DNA from: Tetradesmus obliquus
Lineage: Eukaryota > Chlorophyta > Chlorophyceae > Sphaeropleales > Scenedesmaceae
DNA: 64,000 nt
Direction: 5' to 3'
Assembly (NCBI GenBank): GCA_030272155.1
Contig: CP126203.1
Span: 3,906,001-3,970,000, forward strand
In this document: in pieces, positions 34,101 through 42,298 of the stretch
Numbering within the stretch: position 1 is the stretch's first letter
Layout: the number at the start of each line of letters is the position of its first letter
Position numbers and translations under genes: made by a program
The notes under the pieces: generated by a model
The model's database searches: none
Told to the model about the DNA's origin: nothing
Seen by the model: the letters and a program-made list of their open reading frames with translations, nothing else

Positions 34101-37100
34101 AGTGGACGACCGCCATCATCCAGCACACGGCAGGCCGCGCGTCACAGGTGGGATTCAGGGATTCGCAGGGTTTTAGAGGTTTAAGAGGTTTAGAATCAGG
34201 GCGCTGCTGGTGCGCATCACCACAGTGGAGTGGACGATCGCCATCATTCAGCACCCGGCAGGCCGCGCATCACAGCTGGGTCTCAGGTGTGGGTTCACGA
34301 GGTGGCTGTAGCTGGCAATGTCAATTCAATGTTACAAATACATTGCAGTAACACCATTCAGAGACGCGCCCCGGCCAACAGCTGCACACCCTTACCACAC
34401 TGCTCGCTGCCTGAGGTTCTCTTCTGTTCCATATGCTTTGCAGTACTTCCCGTGGTACGGCATTCTGGGCACACTCTTCGGTCGCAAGCTGCACACCCTC
34501 ACCAAGCTGTCATGCATTGTGTCACTTTCACGTTATAACTCTGTGTCTCTTTTTGTGCTGCAGTACTTCCTGTGGTACGGCTTCCTGGGCACACTGCTGG
34601 GCTGCAAGCTGCACACCCTCACCAGGTTGCTCATACGTAATCTGCTGTCTCCCCTTTTCTTTCGCAGTACTTCCTGTGGTTCGGCATTCTGAGACACTGC
34701 TGGGCCGCAAACTGCACACCCTCACCAGGCTGCTGACAACATTGTCTACATTTCTACATTCACTCCTTTCCCTTTTTTGCAGGACTTCCTGTGTAACAAC
34801 GATCCTGGGCGCTCAATGGGCCGCAAGCTGCACTCCCTCACCAAGCTGCTCATGCACTTTGACACTTCCATGTTATATATCTGTTACTTTTGTGCTGCAG
34901 TACTTCCTGTGGTACGGCATGCTGGGCACACTCTTCGGCCGCAAGCTGCACACCCTCACCATGCTGCTCATGCATTCTGACACTGTCATGTGATCTATAT
35001 GTTTTGTTTTGCGCTGTAGTACTTCCTGCGGTACAGCATCTTGGGCACAATGTTTGGCCGCAAGCTGCACACCCTCACCAAGCTGCTTATGTATTCTGTC
35101 ACTTGCATGTTACTTATCTGTTACTTTTGTGCCGCAGTACTTCCTGTGGTACGGCATCCTGGGCATACTCTTCGGCCGCAAGCTGCACACCCCCACCAAG
35201 CTGCTCATAACATGATCTGCTGTCTTCCATTTTCTTTTGCAGTACTTCCTGTGGTACGGTATCCTGGGCACACTGTTTGGACGCAAGCTGCACACCCTCA
35301 CCAAGCTGTCATGTAATCTGACACTATCATGTTATTTGTCTGTTATTATTGTGTCACAGTACTTCCTGTGGTACGGCATCCTGGGCACACTCTTCGGCCG
35401 CAAGCTGCACACCCTCACCAAGCTGCTGCGGCGCCTGCCCACCTTCATCGGGCAGTTCCTGTGCGGCATCCCTGGCAGCAACACTGTGATGGCCGGTGAC
35501 AACCTGCCCTTTGCTCACTCGGAGGAGTTCATTGCGGTGAGCGCCAGGTGTAACTAGTGAGACACGGAGTGTGGGTGTAACTAGTGACGCCTTCATCGGG
35601 CAGTTCCTGTGCGGCATCCCCGGCAGCAACACGTTGATGGTGGATGACAACCTGCCCTTCGCGCACTCCGAGGAGTTCATTGCGATGAGTGATATGTGCA
35701 ACTAGTGACACCTGGTGTATGGGTGTAACTGGTGACACCTTCATCGGGCAGTTCTTGTGCAGCAATCGTGGCATAAGCACAGTGGTGGCTGGTGACAACC
35801 TGTTTATTGCTCTTGAAAGAGTCCATTGATGATAGTGCACACCAAGGTGTAACGGTCCCTCTCTGTCTCTCTTCTGCCGCAGGTGTACCGCATGCACTCG
35901 CTGCTGCCAGACAGCGTGGAGGTGCTTGGCCCTGTTTACGCAGCGACGCCTTGCTTACGCTGCCTGTACTCACAACAACCCCGTGTTTCTGCACATGTGT
36001 ATGCTGCAGGTGTACCGCATGCACTCACTTCTGCCAGACAGCGTGGAGCTGCGGGCATCCTCCAGCGGCAAACTCATCAAGACTGTGGGCCTGGGTGACA
36101 TCATCCTGGACAAGGGCACTGCGGTCAACACCAGCGTGCCACTGCCTGACCTGTTCTACACCCTGGGCGTGGGCCATGCAGGTAGGCTGGCTGTGTTACT
36201 TTGTTACATCTTTTTATATTTAGTATAACAAAGAGACATCAGCCTCGACAAGTGCACTGCGGTCAACACCAGCGTGCCGCTGCCCGACCTGTTCTACACC
36301 CTCAACGTGGGCCACGCAGGTGTGTTTATTATGTTATTTTGTTACATTTGTTGTTAGCCATCACAAATAACAGCAGGCATGATCCTGGACAAGGGCACTG
36401 CTGTCAAAACAAGTGTGCCGCTGCCTGACCTGTTCCACACACTGGGCGTGGGCCATGCAGGTGGGCTGGTCATGTTATCTTGTTCTATCTGTTGTCATCC
36501 ATCACAAAAAAACAGGGAAAATCATCCTCGACAAGGGCACTGCGGTCAACACCAGCGTGCCACTGCCTGACTTGTTCTACACGCTCGGCGTGGGCCATGC
36601 AGCCACGCTGGCTGTGTTATATTGTTGAGTTTGTTATATACCGTCAAAAAAACAATGGACATCATCCTGGACAAGGGCACTGCGGTCAACACCAGCGTGC
36701 CACTGCCTGACCTGTTTTACACCCTGGGCGTGGGCCATGCAGGTGGGCTGGCCGACCACAGCCAGTGGCTGTGTAGCCGTGTTGTTTTGTCACACCTGTT
36801 TTGTTACACCTGTTTTGTCACACCTGTTTTGTCACACCTGTTTTGTCACACCTGTTTTGTCACACCTGTTTTGTCACACCTGTTTTGTCACACCTGTTGC
36901 ATGTGCAATACATAGAGATGCCAACACTGCGGGAGGGGCAATTGAGCGTTATCAGCAACTTTCGCTTATCTGTTGTAATTTTTGTTGTGAGCCAAGGTGG
37001 AATAACAAGAGACGTCATTCTGGACAAGGGCGCTGCTGTCATCACCAGTGTGCCGCTGCTGACTTCCCCACGGCGCTGCGCAGCCTGGAGATGCCAACAC

Positions 37101-38294
37101 TGCGGGAGGGGCAACTGAGCATTATTAGCAACTTTCAATTATCCGTCACCGTTGTACAATGATTCTTGACCTTGCTGTGTCCTGCAGGCGCGCTTGAGCT
37201 GCGCAACTTCCCTAGTGCACTGCGCAGCCTGGAGACACCTGCACTCAAGGCCAAGAACATGGAACAGCCCAAGCCGCATGTTTTCAGATCATATACTATG
37301 CGCCATGTCATGTACCTGCAGGCGCGCTGGAGCTGCGCAACTTCCCCACTGCGCTGCGCAGCCTGGAGACGCCCGCACTCAAGGCCAGAAACATGGAACA
37401 GCCCAATCCGCACAAGCTGCTGGACATGGCTGCGGTGGACGTGTGGCGTGGACGGGAGTCACGCCTGCCACTGTTCAACGCATACCTGAAGGTGACTGAA
37501 GGGCCTGATCACCTCCTGCTGCCGGCAGCGTTGGGTGCGTTAGACCAACAACTTTTGCGCACTGTCACATCTTGCGAGGCATCTTACCTGCCACTGCTGC
37601 ATGTATTGCATGTGCTGTGTGCCTGCAGGCGCTGTCGCTGCCCACCTACTCATCGTTTGACAAGCTGGGCATTGAGGATGCTGGCGCGCGTGCCGCACTC
37701 AAGGAGGTGAGCATAGTCTGCGCAAAATGTGCCATCTACTGGAGCAGGTTGCACATCTCCTTAAAAGCAGCAGCTGCTGGCAGCATGCTCTACATGTCCC
37801 GCCACGAACAGCGTCAGCAGCTGGCCAGCCATGCTGCATGCTGCATGTGCACCATTCCCGTATGGCAACAGCACTGGCAAAAGTGGTACAAGGCCCAGCC
37901 AGCCGCTGGGGGCTCAGCTAGCATGGTTGCTTCTGAGCATCAGCTGCTGCTGCTGCTGCTGTTGCAGGTGTATGGCAACGACATCGACAAGATTGATGTG
38001 GCAGTAAGTCTACTGGCTGAGACTGTCTCACAGTGCTGTTGCTGCTGCTGCTGCTGCCGCTGCTGCTGCAGGTGTACGGCAACGACATTGACAAGATTGA
38101 TGTGGCGGTGGGCCTGCTGGCTGAGACGCCACTGCCTGGCTGGATCTTTGGTGAGCGTTATTTTTATGTGTTACTTGTTGTTATTTGATGGTTTTTGGGG
38201 GTTAGATTGCGCGTAGTAGAATTTGTGATGGCAGCTGCAACACCATGATCGTGTTGCAGATAAAGAACAGCCTGCAGAGCATTACCAAAGCTTC

Positions 38295-38368
<74 letters not shown>

Positions 38369-39247
38369 AGGCGAGGCCGTGTACACCATCTTTGTGCTGC
38401 AGACGCAGCGCCGCCTGGAGAGTGACCGCTTCTACACGGCAGACTTTGACGAGGCCGCATACACGGCTGCGGGGCTGGCCTACGTACACGACACCACCAT
38501 GAGCGACATCCTTATGTAAGTGATGGCAGCAGCACAACACAGCAGCAGCAGCAGCACTAGTAGAAAGTGGCACCTCTGCGAGCATGGGTCAGTGCACGAC
38601 ACCACCATGAGCGACACCCTGACGTGGGTGGCAGCAGCACAGCAAAGCAGCAGCAGCAGCAGCTGCAGGTGCCAGAGCTGGGCCCGCACCTGCAGCTATC
38701 ACCCTATAGAAGCACTTGCTGGTAGAACAACAGTTGAGTGTGTTTTGATGTGCGCATGAGCGACACCCGAGCTGCACCTGCAGTCGTGACAGTGCAAACA
38801 CATATGTAATGCATTGCACTGTTTGCTCCTGCAAATGCAGGCGCCACGTGCCGGAGCCGGCCTTGCACCTGCAGCCGCGCAGCAACGCCTTCATCCCCTG
38901 GGGCAGCAGCAACAAGCGGCACCATTAGCGTCTTATCAAACCATGCGACATAACCATTGCACATGCCCTTGAAATGCAGGTGTTGCAAGCTGAGGCTCAA
39001 GCTGCTCCTGCTGCTCCTATTCCACAAAGCATTAGGGTGCTTCATAAACAGGTGATCACCTGTTGCGTGCTTTTGTGAGTGCAGGCGCCACGTGCCAGAG
39101 CTGGCCCTGCACCTGCAGCCGCGCAGCAACGCCTTTATCCCCTGGGGCAGCAGCAAGAAGAGGCAGCTGCACGAGGCTGTGATCTGGGACCTGCTGCTGC
39201 CCGGCACAGTATTGGGCTGGTTGCGTGACATGGGCTACAGCTGGTGA
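30614..39247 (+). CDS. DOX: Fatty-acid alpha-dioxygenase (animal haem peroxidase superfamily)
   Basis: Adds O2 to the alpha carbon of fatty acids, starting oxylipin formation. Twelve exons: 30614-30727, 30897-31106, 31556-31655, 32232-32643, 33625-33742, 35360-35536, 36010-36181, 37322-37491, 37629-37706, 38072-38150, 38371-38515, 39085-39247. Every phase agrees; 645 residues, the usual length of plant alpha-dioxygenases. AWIQFMLHDWFEL holds the distal haem His (His150); VYRMHSLLPD holds the catalytic Tyr (379) and proximal His (382), as in plant alpha-DOX and cyclooxygenases. Other family blocks are FAKEHNTVCDMLKANNPTW, YFLWYGILGTLFGRKLHTL, GHAGALELRNFP, YGNDIDKIDVAVGLLAE and RRLESDRFYTADF. 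The N-terminus (MSVGDLISSAV...) is hydrophobic and amphipathic, perhaps membrane associated. TGA at 39245-39247. The introns hold many exon-end copies. Confidence 0.95.
31118..31171 (+). repeat. (CAG)18 just after a 5' splice site
   Basis: An exact 54-bp CAG run starts 11 nt after the GTGAGC donor of exon 30897-31106. A shorter copy follows the duplicated exon end at 31312-31330. Its orientation is opposite to the CTG runs found at acceptors. Confidence 0.9.
31230..31990 (+). repeat. 3'-end copies of alpha-DOX exons 2 and 3
   Basis: Exon 2 end (MTGCPFIRNTPVAQGNK plus GTGAGC) is copied at about 31240-31301. Exon 3 end (GVTKTRPLVNLLGG plus GTGAG) is copied at about 31727-31773, 31840-31885 and, with a CTG run, 31960-31992. 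Confidence 0.8.
32855..33165 (+). repeat. Two 3'-end copies of alpha-DOX exon 4
   Basis: The LFAKEHNTVCDMLKANNPTW coding sequence with GTGAGC recurs at about 32860-32922 and, decayed and out of frame, at 33104-33163. The intervening about 230 bp are also duplicated. Confidence 0.85.
33252..34280 (+). repeat. Copies of alpha-DOX exon 5: 5' ends upstream, 3' ends downstream
   Basis: Intact exon 33625-33742. Upstream 5'-end copies near 33256, 33350, 33441 and 33540 read variants of DDAKLFAAARLIITALM, some after CTG runs. Downstream 3'-end copies near 33815-33882, 33945-34010, 34085-34150 and 34208-34277 read variants of RIHTVEWTTAIIQHPAGRASQ followed by GTGGG-type donors. A clear two-sided example. 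Confidence 0.87.
34441..35310 (+). repeat. Eight tandem 5'-end copies of alpha-DOX exon 6
   Basis: Copies start at about 34442, 34562, 34667, 34783, 34900, 35019, 35138 and 35243, before the intact exon at 35360. Spacing is 105-120 bp. Each has a pyrimidine-rich tract, AG (GTAG in one) and about 23 codons of YFLWYGILGTLFGRKLHTL followed by T(K/R)L. Variants include YFPWYGIL, YFLWYGFLGTLLGCKLH, DFLCNNDPGRSMGRKLH and YFLRYSILGTMFGRKLH. None of the eight continues into the second half of the exon. Confidence 0.92.
35583..35925 (+). repeat. 3'-end copies of alpha-DOX exon 6 and a 5'-end copy of exon 7
   Basis: TFIGQFLCGIPGSNT...EEFIA segments recur at about 35586-35686 and 35735-35825. At 35883-35925 an acceptor and VYRMHSLLPDSVE (catalytic Tyr and haem His codons) precede the intact exon at 36010. 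Confidence 0.85.
36234..37275 (+). repeat. Five 3'-end copies of exon 7 and three copies of exon 8 start
   Basis: ILDKGTAVNTSVPLPDLFYTLGVGHA with the G/GTGGGC or GTGTG junction recurs at about 36236-36321, 36378-36461, 36522-36602, 36660-36741 and, fragmentary, 37016-37055. Exon 8 start (ALELRNFPSALRSLETPALKA) is echoed at 36912-36945, 37064-37105 and 37188-37262, before the intact exon at 37322. Confidence 0.87.
36784..36898 (+). repeat. 14-bp minisatellite (TTTTGTCACACCTG)n
   Basis: About eight near-perfect copies of the 14-mer in an alpha-DOX intron, one with a T for C change (TTGTTACACC). Confidence 0.9.
37968..38003 (+). repeat. 5'-end copy of alpha-DOX exon 10
   Basis: GTTGCAG followed by VYGNDIDKIDVAV, about 100 bp ahead of the intact exon at 38072. 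Both are preceded by CTG-rich runs. The copy is followed by AGTAAG, which could act as a weak donor. Confidence 0.75.
38296..38370 (+). repeat. (CTG)24-CAG at the 3' splice site of alpha-DOX exon 11
   Basis: Exact 72-bp CTG run ending in CAG, with the exon starting at 38371. The run takes the place of the usual pyrimidine tract. Confidence 0.93.
38590..38930 (+). repeat. Copies of alpha-DOX exon 11 end and exon 12 start
   Basis: VHDTTMSDTL is repeated at about 38592-38625. The RHVPEPALHLQPRSNAFIPW start of exon 12 appears at about 38841-38925 and ends in a stop (38926-38928), before the intact exon at 39085. Confidence 0.8.
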
Positions 39248-39695
39248 TGCGGATGTGTTTGACAGCTGGCAATTGAGTCTTGCTGGGGTTGAGCTGGCGG
39301 TTGAGGCCTGCTGCAGTTCAGGTGGTGATGCAGACTTCGGAGGCACCTGCACGAGGCCGTCATATGGGACCTGCTGCTGCCTGGGACTGTGCTGGGCTGG
39401 CTGCGTGACATGGGCTACAGCTGGTGATGTGCACGGTGTGTGTACGGGCGACACCTGGTTGTTGAATGTGTTGGTTGCAGCCTGTGATTGCTGCTGCGCG
39501 TCACTGTGCTGGGCTGGCTGTGTGACATGTGCTACAGCTGGTGATGCAGATTGCACTGTTGTAATACCGTTGGCCACAGCATGTTCGTTGAAGGGCTTGG
39601 CTGCAGCCTGCAACTGCTGCTGCCTGGGATGCAACTGCTGCAGCCTGCAACTGCTGCTGAACTGGCTGCGCGACATGGGCTACAGCTGGTGATGC
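39248..39695 (+). repeat. Three copies of the alpha-DOX C-terminus after the stop codon
   Basis: Coding sequence for LHEAVIWDLLLPGTVLGWLRDMGYSW plus stop is repeated at about 39348-39427. Shorter versions (LGWLCDMCYSW-like, LNWLRDMGYSW) lie at about 39508-39545 and 39660-39692. These lie in the 3' untranslated region. Confidence 0.85.
39560..39564 (+). terminator. Candidate poly(A) signal TGTAA for alpha-DOX
   Basis: TGTAA about 310 nt past the stop codon, among the C-terminal copies. Confidence 0.3.
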
Positions 39696-40992
39696 AGCTT
39701 GTGAGAGTAGCTGAGGCTGGTCAAATGTGCAACAAGCAAACTGGATTACACCTGGTGAGGCCGCTGCACAGCAATCATGCAACAGGTGTGTTATGGCAGG
39801 TAAGGGAGCGTGATTATGACGCCTTTCCCTACGATATCAAGGGTGCTCAAGAAAGTTGCTATGCATATCCTTGGGGTGGTTTCAGCAGAGCATACAAAAG
39901 TGCCGTCAAATCAAATGATGCTGCACGTCCTCAGCCGTTTGCAATGCTGTGATGCAGTCAGCTTACAGGAGGTGCACGTGATCAACTTCAGGCTTGTTTG
40001 TGATTGGCTGTCCACAATAGTGGTGAAAATGCCATCATGTACATCACTCCCTTGCCAGTATGGAAGCCTTGCTTTACATGATCGCAGGCTGTTTCAGTCC
40101 GGTTGCCTTTAATGGCTGAATTTTCAGCTCAGATGATGGAGCAGAATCTCAGCAAAGCAGGGTGGGGGATCAGCTTACATGGTGAAAAGAAAAGTAAACA
40201 TGCTGCTCGTGATCAGACTTGGTGTTCTTCGGCAGTGGCAGTTGAGGTTTGTACGTCCATGCAGCGCTGTTCTCGATCACAGTGTTATTGGTGGGCTGGC
40301 CGTCTGTGTACGGCTGATGAGTCATCCGGCAGCCCATAGCAATCTTACTTTCAGGGCAATCGACTCCATGCCACACGTGCAATATTGAATTATCATACAA
40401 GGTGGAGGTATAGCATACTACTTGAGCTGATGTGCAGGGTGATTGCATTCCAGGTGGTGGTTGATGCAGAACTGGCTGTGCGTTTGCAGATGGGCTTTTT
40501 ACAGCATACAATTTGAGCTGAGTATCGTGTAAGACATCAGCTGATGTGCAGGGTGATTGCAGTCCAGGTGGTGGTTGGTGCGCATGCTGATTTGTGCTGG
40601 CTGTGATTTTTGGCAGATGGGCTTGCTACAGGCTTGCTGCTTTCCAATTGGCGGGGAGGCTGATATAATAATGGCTGTTTGTTGCGGTGATTGCATGTGT
40701 TGCAAGTGTTGCCACTGGTTCTGGCAGCCGTCTCTGTGATGGATGGTTCAGCCTAGTTGGCAACGTTGTATGCAGCGGCGTCATATGCTGCTGGCGTTTG
40801 AGACACGAGGGGAAGCGGGATGGTCAGGCACCGGAGGTGTGAGGCTGCTAACATGCATGTACCATATGGTTTTCATGGGCTTGAGGGCTGGGCTGGGCGA
40901 TCGGGGGATGGGGAAGGCAGCCAGCAGCAAGTGGCTTGAACAGACTGGTGTTTCTGTTGTTACAGGTGTCATGTGCGCAGTCGTGGAGAATT
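39696..40992. other. Intergenic stretch without recognisable gene
   Basis: About 1.3 kb between the convergent alpha-DOX and isoleucyl-tRNA synthetase genes. Short open frames exist but none has family motifs, codon bias like the neighbours or splice context. A direct repeat around GATGTGCAGGGTGATTGCA occurs at 40430-40450 and 40542-40562. Confidence 0.5.
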
Positions 40993-41270
40993 CACAAGGT
41001 GTCTTGTTACAAAACACGAAAGTGCCTTGAGATACAGCATTTTATGTCAGATTGATCTATCGGCTGAGCTTTGTCACACACCAACACCAGCCGCTGGTGT
41101 TGGTGTGCGACAAAGCTCAGCCGATAGATCAATCTGACATAAAATGCTGTATCTGGGGAGGCTGTATGAGCCTCTCGTTGGCTCCTGACTGGGGTTCCCA
41201 CTCCTCGTTGAGTGGAGCATGTAATGTAATGTAATGTATGTATCTCAAGGCACTTATGAGACACCTTGAT
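40993..41270. mobile_element. Foldback (inverted-repeat) element with a near-perfect 123-bp palindrome
   Basis: Arms 41031-41090 and 41094-41153 are 60 bp each, reverse complements with one mismatch, separated by only 3 nt. An outer pair continues the symmetry: GTGCCTTGAGATAC at 41021-41034 and GTATCTCAAGGCAC at 41239-41252, then AAGGTGTC (40998) and GACACCTT (41261). Between the right inner arm and the outer arm lies about 85 bp (41154-41238) ending in repeated ATGTA units. No open frame for a transposase. It could be a MITE-like element or an inverted duplication caused by retroelement insertion. Confidence 0.7.
41154..41240 (+). mobile_element. Possible retroelement 3' end with (TGTAA)n-like tail
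   Basis: The insert inside the foldback contains GGCTCCTGACTGGGGTTCCC and a short hairpin (CCACTC-CTCGTT-GAGTGG). It ends in three to four ATGTA units. A short unit repeated at the end resembles the tails of some non-LTR retrotransposons. No reverse transcriptase sequence is present, so this is tentative. Confidence 0.35.
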
Positions 41271-42021
41271 GTACTCATGCATGCAGTAACAGCAACTGTT
41301 GCTGATAAATATCAAGAGTTGAACGTTCAAGGTGCATGCAGGTCACACATTACAATCACAATCCAACATAGTGCGTACTCCCATAGCTGAAAGGCCCCGC
41401 AGGCCATCATGGCAACTTCAGATGCTCTGCAGCCAGCAGCAGCAGTGCTGCAGTGCTGCTGATTCACGCCTGAGCATTCTGTACAGCTGCATCACAACAG
41501 CACAGCATCCTGCAGCCGCGACATTAAAGCCTCCTTATAAAGCAAGTTGCTGATTGCTTTCATTACAAGCATAATGCAGCATCATGCACCCCTCCTTCAT
41601 TGGGAGTCTGAAAAGCATCCTGCACCAAGCCAAGGAAGCCGGTCGGTACCGGTATCCTAATTAATAGCTATCAAAGGCTCTTGGATATAGCATTTCCCGA
41701 GATACCTCTCCAGAGGGATGCACGCAAGAACCAAAAACGGCGTCTTGGGCCAAGCAGCCCTTGGGCAGCACACAGAGCAGTTGCAATGCACATCACACAG
41801 CAAGCCGCTGTGCACAGCTCCACTGACACACAACGCTTGCAGCCACCACAAACTGCATTGCTCTGCAGTCCGCATGAGCAGCACTGCAGCTGCTGCTGCA
41901 TATGGCCCAGCCGGTTGCGGCGCATACTCCTAACCACACGGCATGCAGGCCTACGCACAGGACCATCTGCTAAGAAGCACAGCAACGCCTTGCCAAAAGG
42001 GGGTTATCAAACAGAGATGCG
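41271..42021. other. Intergenic, 3' side of isoleucyl-tRNA synthetase
   Basis: No gene recognised. A TTACA (minus-strand TGTAA) at 41563-41567 is a possible poly(A) signal for the synthetase gene, about 730 nt past its stop. Confidence 0.4.
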
Positions 42022-42258
42022 TCACTGCAGGCTCATCTGCTGCACGCTTCCCGCTGCTGCTGCTGCTGCTGCCGCCGCCGCTGCGCTGCTGCCCGGTGCT
42101 GCCGCCAGCACTGCCACAAAGCTGGCCCCATTTTCATCGCCTCCAATGCTCTGCAGCTCCTGAGCAATGACCACACTGCTGCCTGGCTTCGCTATCACGC
42201 GCCTGAAGAGGCCTGTCTGCCCTAAAGCCCCTGTCAAAGCAGCCCGCATGCCCCTCAA
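42022..42258 (-). repeat. Copy of the isoleucyl-tRNA synthetase terminal exon past the stop codon
   Basis: [19 protein letters not shown]...GSVQQMSLQ and a TAA/TGA-type stop duplicate the end of exon 42299-42644 about 280 bp downstream. The frame is open throughout, with a longer Ala run than the parent. Confidence 0.87.
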
Positions 42259-42298
42259 TGATCTTGATCAGCAGCGCTGGTGACATGAAACGAATGTG

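Noticed and set aside
42022..42258. A second, separate tRNA-synthetase-like gene
   Set aside because: It is only a duplicate of the last exon end, without the rest of the enzyme.
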